57,381 nt of DNA from Bacteroidia bacterium (GTDB lineage: Bacteria > Bacteroidota > Bacteroidia > UKL13-3). The stretch is from contig JAIBAK010000020.1 in the NCBI GenBank assembly GCA_019695215.1, forward strand, positions 1 to 57,381. Direction: 5' to 3'. Of the stretch, positions 1-8,172 are shown piece by piece. The notes under the pieces were generated by a model. That model saw only the letters and a program-made list of their open reading frames with translations. It was not told the origin of the DNA and searched no databases. The translations under genes were made by a program, and so were the position numbers. How positions within the stretch are numbered: position 1 is the stretch's first letter; every line of letters starts with the position of its first letter.

Positions 1-86
1 GGGAATTAAACGCACCACTGCGTACACATCATCAAAAAATGAAGATTCTTGTTCTTTTCTCCCCATGCTTTGTGCAACTTTGCTCC

Positions 87-650
87 ATGAACTTTTTAAC
101 AAAGATAAAACTTAGCCGGATAAACAATTTAAGTGATGCACGTTTTGCCGCAGCTGCCGGAATTGAATATATCAGTTTTTGCTTCGACCAGTTGAATGAG
201 CGGTATATTTCACCTGCACATGCCAAACAAATTATGGACTGGCTGAGCGGAGTTGAATGCATAGGCGAGTTTGTAAATGAACCGGTGGAAACCATCAACG
301 AGGTATGTAAACTAATCAATCTTCGTATGGTGCAGTTAAAAGGGAATTACACCACAGCAGATGTGGCCGCAATAGAGGTACCTGTTATTTGGGAAGCAGA
401 AGGAAATGCCTCCGCTCCGGAGGGTGTTTTTGCTGTACAGGTTATCTATCAAAACAAAATTTCCTTGCCGGCAAGCAATGTTAAAACCATCATTCATTTT
501 ACCGGTGAAACCACTCAAACCATTAAAGAGGTGATTGAAACCCACCGGCCCTTTGCGGTAAGTTTTACCGGAGGAGATGAAGATAAACCCGGACTACGCG
601 ATTTTAGTGAGTTGAGTGAGGTGCTTGAGGTGTTAAGTGCAGAAAACTAA
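87..650 (+). CDS. TrpF-like (phosphoribosylanthranilate isomerase family) barrel protein, probably not a classical isomerase
   Basis: The N-terminus KIKLSRINNLSDARFAAAAG lines up with the TrpF signature KICGITNLEDA..A..AG. It is followed by the TrpF-like RYISPAHAKQI, GEFVN and VQLKGN strands and a C-terminal PGLRDFSEL that matches PGVKD..KI. TrpF uses a catalytic Cys in KICG and an Asp in a later LLD strand. Here the Cys is Ser and I find no LLD or GGTG phosphate loop. Family membership is fairly clear; isomerase activity is doubtful. The frame is open from an ATG at 39, but the barrel begins right after the ATG at 87, so I chose that start. No other trp gene is visible. The stop overlaps that of convergent trmB by 4 nt. 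Confidence 0.72.
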   Translation: MNFLTKIKLSRINNLSDARFAAAAGIEYISFCFDQLNERYISPAHAKQIMDWLSGVECIGEFVNEPVETINEVCKLINLRMVQLKGNYTTADVAAIEVPVIWEAEGNASAPEGVFAVQVIYQNKISLPASNVKTIIHFTGETTQTIKEVIETHRPFAVSFTGGDEDKPGLRDFSELSEVLEVLSAEN

Positions 651-1288
651 AACCGATATTGCACATAATGTATCGGCATGCCTTTGGCCCGAAATAATCC
701 TTCGTAGTAGGTCTGAATTTCGAGCACCTCATTCAGCAGCGGAGAGTGGTATAAATCATCGGTGTGTGCCAGCAGTGTTAATTTTTTCTCAGCAATTTTT
801 TCAAGGGTAAATTCATACAACAGGCGGCTGTCGGTTTTCAGGTTAATGGTTCCCTGCGGATGCAAAAACTGACGGTAACGTTCGGTAAACTGAGCGCTGG
901 TTAAACGCCTTTTTGTTTTTGGTTTATTGGGTTGCGGGTCGGGGAAAGTAATCCATATTTCACTTACCTCACCTGGAGCAAAATATTCGGCAATCTGTTC
1001 AATTTGCGTACGCAAGAAAGCTGCATTATTTAATCCTTCGTCTAAGGCAGTTTTGGCTCCGCGCCATATGCGGTTGCCTTTTATATCGCAGCCAATAAAA
1101 TTTTTTTCAGGAAATCTCCGGGCCTGCCCAATAGTGTATTCGCCTTTACCGCAGCCCAGCTCCAGCACAATGGGATTATTGTTTTTAAACACCTCCGTAT
1201 GCCAGGTGCCCTTTATATCTTTTGGAAACTGAAAAGTATTGGAGAAGGTGTTGAGTTCAGCGAATCGCTGTAGTTTTTTCTTGGCCAT
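647..1288 (-). CDS. trmB: tRNA (guanine-N7-)-methyltransferase
   Basis: Methylates G46 of tRNA to m7G using SAM, in the cytoplasm. The 213-aa length is normal for TrmB. Visible signatures are the SAM loop LELGCGKGEYT, the acidic strand GCDIKGNRIWRGAK, the family block WITFPDPQPNKPKTKRRLT and the later GTINLKTDS. The start MAKKKLQRFAE matches the usual Bacteroidota TrmB N-terminus, so the 32-nt overlap with the upstream antiporter gene looks real. It is the last gene of the leftward set usp-antiporter-trmB and probably relies on coupled translation. Confidence 0.96.
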   Translation of the reverse strand: MAKKKLQRFAELNTFSNTFQFPKDIKGTWHTEVFKNNNPIVLELGCGKGEYTIGQARRFPEKNFIGCDIKGNRIWRGAKTALDEGLNNAAFLRTQIEQIAEYFAPGEVSEIWITFPDPQPNKPKTKRRLTSAQFTERYRQFLHPQGTINLKTDSRLLYEFTLEKIAEKKLTLLAHTDDLYHSPLLNEVLEIQTYYEGLFRAKGMPIHYVQYRF

Positions 1289-2537
1289 GAACTGTATCTT
1301 TTTGTACCACTTCTTTGCAAAATAGTTGCAGCATGGGGCCGCTTAGCACACTGGTAAGAATTGCCATTACTACCAGAGCTACAAAAATAGTGTCGTTAAT
1401 AATTCCTGCCTCAAGGGCCAGTAAACCCAAAATAATTTCCATGGCACCACGTGCATTCATGCCAAATCCAATGGCAAGTGCTTCATTGTTTTTTAATCCG
1501 CTTAGTTTGGCTCCAATAAAAGCACCACCCACTTTTGAAACAATAGCCAGCGCAGTAATCAAAGCTACCATTTCCAGATTAAAATTATCGACAAAATTGA
1601 TACGCAGCCCTATCGAAACAAAAAATAAGGGAGCAAAAATATTGGTGATAAACTGCTGAATAATTTCGCGCTCCTGCTGCCTTAAACTTACCGAATCACC
1701 AAAGGCCATTCCAATAATAAAGGCACCAAATACGCCATGAATTCCTATATACTCGGTAAGTGCAGCACCCAGAAAACATAAACTTAAACCAATAGAGAGA
1801 ATACCTCCCGGCCACGAAAAGTTTTTTTGAATCCACGGCAGAGCTTTATCAATAAGGTATTTGCCAAGAGTAAGCACCAGAACAGCGTAGGTAAGCGTGT
1901 ATAAAATGGTAAACCCTACGCTTTGCTGATGAATATTTTCCTGCATTAAACTTAACACCAGAGAGAATATGAGCCATCCTACCAGATCATTGAGCATGGC
2001 CGATGAAATCACAATCATTCCTATGCGGGTTTTAAGCAGTTTTAAATCCATGAGGATACGTGCGATTACCGGGAGTGCTGAAATTGACAATGCGGTTCCA
2101 ATAAACAAACTAAATACAAGCAGGTGTTTTTTATCGGGCAGTTCAAAAAAATCTTTTCCGTAATAAGTAGCAAAATATCCTACTGCAAAAGGAATGATAA
2201 GACTGAACAGTCCGGTAATTCCGGCTGTTTTTCCCTGCTTAATAATGAGCGGAAGTTCCACTTCAAGGCCGGCTACAAAAAGGAGCATGATAACCGACAT
2301 TTGCGTAATACCATTCAGCGCAATGGGTGTACCACCCGCAAGCGGGAATAGGTTATTAAGTAAATCGGGATAGAATTGCCCCAAAAGGCTTGGGCCTAAT
2401 AAAATACCTGCAACAATTTCGCCCACCACCAAAGGCATTCTAAACTGACGCAAAAATTCGCCCACGAGGCGGGCAGCCAGGAGCATTACCCCAAGGGATA
2501 AAATGAGTGCAATTAATTCCTGGTGGCTTAATTTCAT
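1257..2537 (-). CDS. Cation:proton antiporter, CPA2 (KefB/NapA-like) family
   Basis: Inner-membrane monovalent cation/proton exchanger. The 426-aa protein is almost wholly hydrophobic, with about 12 membrane segments. It has the CPA2 N-terminus (LARLVGEFLRQFRMPLVVGE, then ILLGPSLLG), the unwound-helix region NDLVGWLIF and the C-terminal GFGMNARGAMEIILG. It stops after the membrane domain, with no TrkA-N/RCK domain as in KefB/KefC, so nucleotide gating is not expected. The ATG lies 5 nt downstream of the universal stress gene and the 3' end runs 32 nt into trmB, which indicates one operon. The ion (Na+ or K+) cannot be read from sequence. Confidence 0.92.
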   Translation of the reverse strand: MKLSHQELIALILSLGVMLLAARLVGEFLRQFRMPLVVGEIVAGILLGPSLLGQFYPDLLNNLFPLAGGTPIALNGITQMSVIMLLFVAGLEVELPLIIKQGKTAGITGLFSLIIPFAVGYFATYYGKDFFELPDKKHLLVFSLFIGTALSISALPVIARILMDLKLLKTRIGMIVISSAMLNDLVGWLIFSLVLSLMQENIHQQSVGFTILYTLTYAVLVLTLGKYLIDKALPWIQKNFSWPGGILSIGLSLCFLGAALTEYIGIHGVFGAFIIGMAFGDSVSLRQQEREIIQQFITNIFAPLFFVSIGLRINFVDNFNLEMVALITALAIVSKVGGAFIGAKLSGLKNNEALAIGFGMNARGAMEIILGLLALEAGIINDTIFVALVVMAILTSVLSGPMLQLFCKEVVQKDTVHGQEKTTAIR

Positions 2538-2542
2538 TGTGA

Positions 2543-3391
2543 TTAATTAAGATGATTATCCTGTACAATGAGTAAATTACAGGGCAGGTTGGCCAGCACA
2601 TATTCAATATCGTGTTGAAAAACGCGGTCAAGAATACTGAGTTTTTTTTCCGATTGTCCAAGTACCAGTAAGTCGGCTTGCTGCTCGCGGGCGTAGTTGC
2701 TTATGCCTACCCCCGGTTTGCCTTCCAGGTGATGTGTGGTGATATGAAGGTTGCCACAGTCGGTACACGATAAAATTTCGTTGAGTTTTTTTGTGTCTTC
2801 ATTTACAAAATGCTCCCTTACCTGATCCAAATCTTCCAGCGTTTTATCCTCCTGACTCAGATTGGCAAATTTTAATAAATCAGATTCCTGTACAATGGAA
2901 ACATTTCGTGCCTGATCAAGCCGCGCAACGTATAGAGCCATTTCAATAATATTCGCCTTGTTGCTTTGATCCATACTGCTTACCACAATGTTTTTAAACG
3001 GATGCGGATTTACCGATGGTTCGGTAAGCATCAATACCGAACATTGTGCCTTACGCCCCAGTTGTCGGGCAACCGAACCTTTAAGGTAAGTTATAACTCC
3101 TTCTTTTTCCATGGCACCTGTAACGAGCAGGTCAATCTGTTTCTCCCGGCAACTTTCCAAAATGGTGTCTACCGTACTGCCATCTTTCCATAATATCTCG
3201 GTATTATTGGCATCCAGCGCATATTTCTGAAACAGTTTTTTCAGTACTTCATCATCAGCAGTACTATGTTCGCCCACGTGAATCAGAAATAAACGGGCAT
3301 TAAAAAGTGCTCTTAAACGGGCGGCCTCAGCCAGATTGGCCTCGAGCCGTGGAGAAAAAGCAATAGCCAAAGCAATTCGTTTCACCATCAT
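2543..3391 (-). CDS. Universal stress protein with two tandem Usp domains
   Basis: Cytoplasmic UspA-family protein of 282 aa, about twice the length of a single domain. The first domain starts KRIALAIAFSPRLEANLAEA and ends with the strand CSVLMLTEP (about residues 1-145). The second starts KNIVVSSMDQSNKANIIEMA and ends CNLLIVQ. The Gly-rich ATP loop of classical Usp is degenerate in both halves, especially the second, so ATP binding is uncertain. It is the first gene of the operon with the antiporter; pairing of Usp with CPA2 antiporters is common and suggests regulation of, or co-response with, ion transport. Two consecutive ATGs at 3391 and 3388; the first is used here. Confidence 0.92.
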   Translation of the reverse strand: MMVKRIALAIAFSPRLEANLAEAARLRALFNARLFLIHVGEHSTADDEVLKKLFQKYALDANNTEILWKDGSTVDTILESCREKQIDLLVTGAMEKEGVITYLKGSVARQLGRKAQCSVLMLTEPSVNPHPFKNIVVSSMDQSNKANIIEMALYVARLDQARNVSIVQESDLLKFANLSQEDKTLEDLDQVREHFVNEDTKKLNEILSCTDCGNLHITTHHLEGKPGVGISNYAREQQADLLVLGQSEKKLSILDRVFQHDIEYVLANLPCNLLIVQDNHLN

Positions 3392-3396
3392 ACGGG

Positions 3397-3404
3397 CAAA
3401 AATA
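3397..3404 (-). promoter_or_regulatory. Candidate -7 promoter element of the usp operon
   Basis: Reads TATTTTTG on the minus strand, a full match to the Bacteroidota -7 consensus TAnnTTTG, ending 5 nt before the ATG at 3391. No good TTG is found 18-21 nt upstream, so support is partial. If used, the 5' leader would be almost absent. Confidence 0.4.
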
Positions 3405-3468
3405 GTTTATTGGGGGCAAAAGGAATAATAATGTTTTAGGGTACTGTTTACTTTTTATAAATTGCAAT

Positions 3469-4098
3469 ATGATTCGAACCTTTTCGCTATATCTGATTTT
3501 TGTTACCATGTTGTACACCGGATGTTGTATGGATCCAGGAACTGCGGGGCTTGAAATCTTCAGAGCAGTGGAAGTTGAGAGCCGTGTTACACAAAACAAC
3601 ATCATACATGTTAGGGATACATTAACACTATACCTTGACTACGGGCAAAATTTTATTTCGGATGAAGGTGGTCGGAAGTTGGTGCGGAATGGTAAGCTGG
3701 AAGGCTCCTTTCGGGTTTACAAACTTATTTCCGATTCGGGTAGAGCCACAGGCGAGTCGGTTGCCTTAGCTGACTGCCTCATGCTTATGGTAAATGGAAC
3801 TGCTACTTACAATACAACCACTTTTAATATCCGTTATGTGAGACCGGGTGCTTATGGTTATGGTTACAGGTTTGCCATTTCATTGGTGCCATTGGTAGCC
3901 GATACTTTTTGGATAGAGTTTCATGGTGTGAGTGAGAACGGAGGGACTTCTTGTAGTAACCAATATAAGCTAAGTGCAGTTGCTGATTTTTCAAGGCAGA
4001 ATCAAAATCTTGGCTTAATTCCTTTTCTAAAGCCCCCGCTTACTCCTTATGATTCGCTGAATAGCAAGGGTTATTATGCCTTTATAGTGCGCAACTAA
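3469..4098 (+). CDS. Hypothetical secreted protein, possibly lipoprotein
   Basis: I do not recognise a characterised family. The 209-aa protein opens with a hydrophobic segment ending LYTGCCMDPG, a lipobox-like site (Cys19 or Cys20) with an atypical Tyr at -3. Export is likely and lipidation plausible. The mature part is polar and beta-rich (alternating strands such as YRFAISLVPLVADTFWIEFH) with two further Cys (DCLM and SCSN) that could pair. It stands alone between the divergent usp operon and the E1 gene. It resembles small Bacteroidota outer-envelope DUF proteins, but I cannot assign one. Confidence 0.75.
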   Translation: MIRTFSLYLIFVTMLYTGCCMDPGTAGLEIFRAVEVESRVTQNNIIHVRDTLTLYLDYGQNFISDEGGRKLVRNGKLEGSFRVYKLISDSGRATGESVALADCLMLMVNGTATYNTTTFNIRYVRPGAYGYGYRFAISLVPLVADTFWIEFHGVSENGGTSCSNQYKLSAVADFSRQNQNLGLIPFLKPPLTPYDSLNSKGYYAFIVRN

Positions 4099-4175
4099 TT
4101 AAAAATAAGTGTTTAGTATTTCGCATCGGGTTTATTTTAATTATTTAGTAAACTTGCGGTTTCCTTTTCTACCAC

Positions 4176-6227
4176 ATGATTAAAAAAGAAATTCTGCTGG
4201 AAGCTTTCAGTCATATGTGCAATGCCCGCTATATGGCCGAGATATATGATGCCAACCGTTCCATTACCAAATACGTGCATTCCACTTCGCGCGGGCACGA
4301 GGCCATTCAGCTGGCAGCAGGGATGCAATTGCAGGAATACGATTACGCCACTCCATACTACCGCGATGAGAGCATGTTACTTGGTATGGGCATGAGCCCC
4401 TACGAATTGATGTTACAACTATTGGCCAAAGCCGATGATCCGTTTTCGGGCGGCAGAAGTTATTATTCACATCCTTCGCTTAACAGGGAAGGATTTCCAA
4501 AAATGCCCCACCAGAGCAGTGCCACGGGTATGCAGGTCATTCCGGCTACAGGCATGGCGCATGGTATTTCCTACCTCGAGTCGCAGGGCATTTTAAAAGA
4601 TAAACGCAGCCCTATTGTACTGTGTTCACTGGGAGATGGCTCGGTTACCGAGGGCGAAGTGGCCGAGGCCTGGCAAATGGCCGTGTTAAAAGAACTGCCC
4701 GTGTTTTACCTTATTCAGGATAATGGCTGGGGTATATCGGCCAGCAGCGATGAAATGCGTGCCATGGATGCCTACGAATATGCAGGAGGTTTTAAAGGGA
4801 TGAAACGCCTGCGTGTGGACGGAACCGATTTTGTTGAATCATGGAAAGCCGTTACCGAATGTATCGCCTATGTGCGCGAAAAAAGAAAACCTGTTTTGCT
4901 GCATGCAAAAGTTCCGTTATTGGGTCACCATACCTCGGGCGTACGCAAAGAATGGTACCGTACCGAAACCGATTTGGCATTGAGTGCTTATGATGATCCG
5001 CAACCAAAGCTCAGAAAAATATTAAAAGATATAGGGGTAGATGAGCAGGAACTGATTGATATTGAAAAAAACGCTAAGGATAAAATTGCACAACATTTTA
5101 AATTAGCTGTGGAAGCCGAAAATCCGGCACCTGAAACGTTAACGCTGCACGAGTTTGCACCTACACCCGTAACCGATGAAACAGGAGTACGCGAACCTGC
5201 CGGTTCAGAGCCTGTGATTATGGTGGATGCGGCCCTGCATGCCGTTGATGAGTTGATGAAAAAACATCCCGAGTGTTTGCTCTATGGACAGGATGTGGGA
5301 GCACGGCTGGGAGGAGTGTTTCGCGAAGCAGCCACACTGGCAAAAAAGTATGGCGACAACCGTGTGTTTAATACTCCTATTCAGGAAGCCTATATTGTAG
5401 GTTCTACTGCAGGTATGAGTGCAGTGGGAGCTAAGCCCATTGTAGAAATTCAATTTGCCGATTACATATGGACGGGCGTAAACCAATTGGTGGTGGAACT
5501 TTCAAAAAGTTGCTACCTCACTATGGGGAAATATCCGGTGAGTGCCATCATTCGTGTTCCAATAGGAGCATATGGCGGTGGTGGTCCGTATCATTCAGGC
5601 TCGGTTGAGTCGGCTTTGCTCACCATTCGCGGAATTAAGATTGCTTACCCAAGTACTTCGGCCGATTTGAAAGGATTGATGAAAGCAGCCTACTACGACC
5701 CGAATCCGGTGGTGATGCTGGAACACAAAGGACTTTACTGGAGCAAAAATCCCGGAACCGAAGGGGCAAAATCCATTGAACCCGATGAACATTATGTAGT
5801 ACCCTTTGGTAAAGCACGTACCGTGCAATTGGCCTCACAGGATAAAATGGATGAAGGATATTCGATGTGTGTGATTACTTATGGTATGGGAGTGTACTGG
5901 GCAACCGCAGCCGCTAAAAATTTCCCGGGCAGTGTAGAGATCATTGATTTGCGCAGCCTCAATCCGGTTGACGAGGAAGCCATGTATGCAGCTACTAAAC
6001 GTCATGGAAAATGCCTTGTGCTAACCGAAGAGCCATTGCTCAATTCATTTGCCGAGAGTCTGGCAGGGCGCATATCAAAAGAATGTTTCACCTACCTCGA
6101 TGCACCGGTGCAAACACTGGGTGCCGTAAATGTGCCGGCAGTGCCGCTTAATGAAGGACTTGAAAAGGAAATGCTCCCTAATGCCGAGAAAGTATCCGCG
6201 GCTATAGAGTACTTGCTGAATTATTAA
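4176..6227 (+). CDS. 2-oxoacid dehydrogenase E1, alpha and beta subunits fused
   Basis: Thiamine-diphosphate enzyme that decarboxylates a 2-oxo acid (branched-chain 2-oxoacid or pyruvate) and transfers the acyl group to an E2 lipoyl domain. Residues about 1-320 are E1-alpha, with the TPP motif GDGSVTEGE (153-161) closing at DNGWGIS (182-188). Residues about 345-683 are E1-beta, with EPVIMVDAALHAV, YGQDVG, and the C-terminal DLRSLNPVDEEAM. A one-chain alpha-beta form is usual in Bacteroidota. The gene stands alone with no E2 or E3 nearby, so partners must be encoded elsewhere. TAAACTTG at 4149-4156 is a near match to the -7 promoter element. Substrate choice is open. Confidence 0.93.
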   Translation: MIKKEILLEAFSHMCNARYMAEIYDANRSITKYVHSTSRGHEAIQLAAGMQLQEYDYATPYYRDESMLLGMGMSPYELMLQLLAKADDPFSGGRSYYSHPSLNREGFPKMPHQSSATGMQVIPATGMAHGISYLESQGILKDKRSPIVLCSLGDGSVTEGEVAEAWQMAVLKELPVFYLIQDNGWGISASSDEMRAMDAYEYAGGFKGMKRLRVDGTDFVESWKAVTECIAYVREKRKPVLLHAKVPLLGHHTSGVRKEWYRTETDLALSAYDDPQPKLRKILKDIGVDEQELIDIEKNAKDKIAQHFKLAVEAENPAPETLTLHEFAPTPVTDETGVREPAGSEPVIMVDAALHAVDELMKKHPECLLYGQDVGARLGGVFREAATLAKKYGDNRVFNTPIQEAYIVGSTAGMSAVGAKPIVEIQFADYIWTGVNQLVVELSKSCYLTMGKYPVSAIIRVPIGAYGGGGPYHSGSVESALLTIRGIKIAYPSTSADLKGLMKAAYYDPNPVVMLEHKGLYWSKNPGTEGAKSIEPDEHYVVPFGKARTVQLASQDKMDEGYSMCVITYGMGVYWATAAAKNFPGSVEIIDLRSLNPVDEEAMYAATKRHGKCLVLTEEPLLNSFAESLAGRISKECFTYLDAPVQTLGAVNVPAVPLNEGLEKEMLPNAEKVSAAIEYLLNY

Positions 6228-6228
6228 G

Positions 6229-6828
6229 TTAAACGGTATCTTTATGCCTCCACAAATACATGCAGGCATATGTGCGGTAAGGCGACCACTTTTTTGAAAT
6301 GCGCAAAAGGTCATCTTTCAGTTTTTTCTTATCGCTGTTATCTAATTTATACAAGGCAGTCATGGCATTTTGAATACCCAGATCGTCCACGGCAAATACG
6401 TCTTCCCGGCCAAGGGTAAACATCAAAATCATTTCGGCTGTCCAGCGACCCACGCCCTTTATGCGGGTAAGCATTTCAATTACTTCTTCGTTTTCCATAC
6501 CATGCAATTGGCGGTCGGTGAGTTTTTCTTCTATAAAAAACCGGCACACGTGCTGTACGTAGTTGGCCTTGGCATTTGATAAACCAATACCACGTAACTT
6601 TTCGAAAGGTGTTTGCAATACCTGCTCGGGTTTTGGATTTTTCCCGTTGTACAAATCTAAAAACCGCTGGTGAATTACCCGGGCTACTTTTACCGAAAGC
6701 TGTTGCGACATAATGGACGCGCACAAATGCAGGTAAACCCGGTTGTGTTTGCGCAGTTCCAGCGGCCCGTGGGTTTCAATGATTTTTTTTAGTTTGCGAT
6801 CCTTGCTCAGGGTAGGATAGTAATGCAT
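6229..6828 (-). CDS. DNA-3-methyladenine glycosylase, AlkA-like (HhH-GPD)
   Basis: Base-excision repair glycosylase that removes alkylated purines. The 199-aa protein has the early helix LCASIMSQQLSVKVA, the hairpin LTRIKGVGRWTAEMILMF (about 120-137) that grips the DNA backbone, and the catalytic-Asp segment DVFAVDDLGIQ, where Asp149 is the likely nucleophile activator. It lacks the N-terminal TBP-like domain of E. coli AlkA, as do most short bacterial homologues, and has no Cys cluster for an iron-sulfur site. It converges on the E1 gene with a 1-nt gap and no visible terminator. Confidence 0.93.
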   Translation of the reverse strand: MHYYPTLSKDRKLKKIIETHGPLELRKHNRVYLHLCASIMSQQLSVKVARVIHQRFLDLYNGKNPKPEQVLQTPFEKLRGIGLSNAKANYVQHVCRFFIEEKLTDRQLHGMENEEVIEMLTRIKGVGRWTAEMILMFTLGREDVFAVDDLGIQNAMTALYKLDNSDKKKLKDDLLRISKKWSPYRTYACMYLWRHKDTV

Positions 6829-6884
6829 ATCCGAATATATTCATTAAATTAGTGAAAACCGAAATGATAACGCGACTGGACACT

Positions 6885-7583
6885 TTATTTTCTGAAAAGA
6901 ATCTTTAAACTGAGTAGATGAAGAAACAAGGCCAGCATAACCAATGCAGAGGGTACGAGGTTAAAAGGGAAATATAACACAAATTCGTTGGGTACACTTT
7001 CAAAAAAGAACCTGAAAGGAGTTGGTAAGCAAAGTATAGCAACTGTTACAATGTTTATAAGAAAGCCAAGACCAATGAGGTTCCACACAATTAGAAATTT
7101 TACGGGCAACCAATTTTTTTGTACAGCCAAAGCCACTACCGGTGCACTAAGCCCGATGAGTATGTCCGGATTTCTTCCTTCAAATGTCATTTCTGTGGGA
7201 ATGGAATGATGGCTAAGAAGCCATATAAATATTAATTCAAGTGGCAGTCTGAACATTTGAAGGTAAGCCAACTTAATTGCATGCTGCGGTTGAATATTTC
7301 GCAGCGGTTCATAACCAAATACCAGATAAATTATTGTTATGAAAAGCAGAATGATTGGAATTACCATGGGGGGTGGAATCTGGTGAATCGTTTGAACAAA
7401 AAAACCACTCATTGTCAAAATACTTTGTACAATAAGTATTGATCCCAGCAAAAGGAGGGGAAACGCCTTCCGTTTTGACGTGCTTTTAAGGTAAAAGGGA
7501 CGAAATACCAGAACAGTGGTAAGTAAGCTTACTGCTACCAGAGCTGTAAAAGCAATTGAAATGATTACGGGAATATGGTTCAT
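6885..7583 (-). CDS. Hypothetical integral membrane protein (about 7 TM)
   Basis: No family recognised. The 232-aa protein is hydrophobic throughout, with about seven membrane segments, including VIISIAFTALVAVSLLTTVL, PMVIPIILLFITIIYLVFG, LELIFIWLLS and LVPSALVMLALFLHLLSL. A polar stretch YEPLRNIQPQHAIK lies between segments. No transporter or enzyme motif is visible. A 16-nt site matching 14 of 16 positions of the marR operator lies 14 nt upstream of its ATG, so it is probably under the neighbouring MarR regulator together with the aldehyde dehydrogenase. Confidence 0.85.
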   Translation of the reverse strand: MNHIPVIISIAFTALVAVSLLTTVLVFRPFYLKSTSKRKAFPLLLLGSILIVQSILTMSGFFVQTIHQIPPPMVIPIILLFITIIYLVFGYEPLRNIQPQHAIKLAYLQMFRLPLELIFIWLLSHHSIPTEMTFEGRNPDILIGLSAPVVALAVQKNWLPVKFLIVWNLIGLGFLINIVTVAILCLPTPFRFFFESVPNEFVLYFPFNLVPSALVMLALFLHLLSLKILFRK

Positions 7584-7596
7584 AAAGTACTATTTT

Positions 7597-7612
7597 AATT
7601 GTATATGCAAGT
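7597..7612 (-). promoter_or_regulatory. Second copy of the MarR operator, upstream of the membrane protein gene
   Basis: On the minus strand this reads ACTTGCATATACAATT, identical at 14 of 16 positions to the perfect palindrome at 8104-8119. The TTG of its first half-site is followed after 18 nt by TACTTTAT, a partial -7 element just before the ATG at 7583. This repeats the arrangement seen at marR, where the operator contains the -33 TTG. Repression by occlusion of the promoter is inferred. Confidence 0.65.
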
Positions 7613-7624
7613 ATCTATCAAAAA

Positions 7625-8083
7625 TCAGGGTGTATTCATTTGTTGAAGGGCGAGAGAAAGTTGATCCAGTAACTGAATATTAAAACTACCTAGCAATGAA
7701 CTTGTACGGTTGTGCAGCTGTTGCCAAACGGGAGCTACTTTTTCTAACAGTTTGTAACCTTCATTAGTGATGTACAATTCACTATTTCTCGGGTCATCTC
7801 CCTTATAAACTGCAATCCACCCTTTACTGTATAATTTCTGAATATCCCGGCTCATGGTCGACTGGTCAAGCACCAAACGGTCGGCCAGGGTTTTTTGGTT
7901 GATGCCCGGCATTTTACCAACCATAAACATAATGGGAACCATGGTACCCTGCAACCCAAAGGGTTTATAAGCCTGCTGATAATGCTGGTTCAGCAAACGG
8001 TGCAATCTGCGTAATTTTGCATTAACGCATCCTGTTGGATTAATGCTGTCAAATTGAGGGGTAGCCGGCTTTTTACTTTTCAC
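7625..8083 (-). CDS. MarR-family transcriptional regulator
   Basis: 152-aa winged-helix dimeric regulator. The N-terminal dimerisation helix is GCVNAKLRRLHRLLNQHYQ, typical of the MarR subgroup with pattern C..NLRR..R..T..Y...L.P.GL. The recognition region is INQKTLADRLVLDQSTMSRD and the wing is WIAVYKGDDPRNSELYITNEG. Cys19 sits where some MarR/OhrR members carry a redox-sensing Cys, but this is only positional. It is divergent from the aldehyde dehydrogenase gene with a perfect 16-bp palindrome between them, and likely controls itself, that gene and the downstream membrane protein. The ligand is unknown; an aldehyde or electrophile is a guess from context. Confidence 0.93.
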   Translation of the reverse strand: MKSKKPATPQFDSINPTGCVNAKLRRLHRLLNQHYQQAYKPFGLQGTMVPIMFMVGKMPGINQKTLADRLVLDQSTMSRDIQKLYSKGWIAVYKGDDPRNSELYITNEGYKLLEKVAPVWQQLHNRTSSLLGSFNIQLLDQLSLALQQMNTP

Positions 8084-8087
8084 GCGG

Positions 8088-8117
8088 CAAAGTTAATCGT
8101 TATACTTGTATATACAA
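8088..8117 (-). promoter_or_regulatory. marR promoter overlapping the operator
   Basis: On the minus strand, TTG at 8117-8115, a 19-nt spacer and TAACTTTG at 8095-8088 give a complete match to the Bacteroidota promoter TTG-N19-TAnnTTTG. The TTG lies inside the palindrome 8104-8119, as expected for autorepression. The -7 element ends 4 nt before the ATG, so the transcript would be leaderless or nearly so. Confidence 0.7.
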
Positions 8118-8119
8118 GT
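8104..8119. promoter_or_regulatory. Perfect 16-bp palindromic MarR operator
   Basis: ACTTGTATATACAAGT equals its own reverse complement over all 16 bases. It lies in the 89-bp divergent gap between marR and the aldehyde dehydrogenase gene, overlaps the marR -33 element, and recurs with two changes at 7597-7612. The size and placement are typical of a MarR dimer site. Binding is inferred. Confidence 0.75.
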
Positions 8120-8156
8120 TTATTTTTGTTTTATTTTTTTCCTGTGCGAAAGAAAC

Positions 8157-8164
8157 TAATTTTG
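8157..8164 (+). promoter_or_regulatory. Candidate -7 element of the aldehyde dehydrogenase gene
   Basis: TAATTTTG fits TAnnTTTG and ends 8 nt before the ATG at 8173. The region 18-21 nt upstream is a run of T without a clear TTG. A second candidate, TATTTTTG at 8121-8128, directly adjoins the operator. Which one is used cannot be decided from sequence. Confidence 0.4.
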
Positions 8165-8172
8165 CCATTGTT

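Noticed and set aside
39..86. Extended N-terminus of the TrpF-like protein from the ATG at 39
   Set aside because: The 16 extra residues (MKILVLFSPCF...) have no counterpart in the family; the barrel starts immediately after the ATG at 87.
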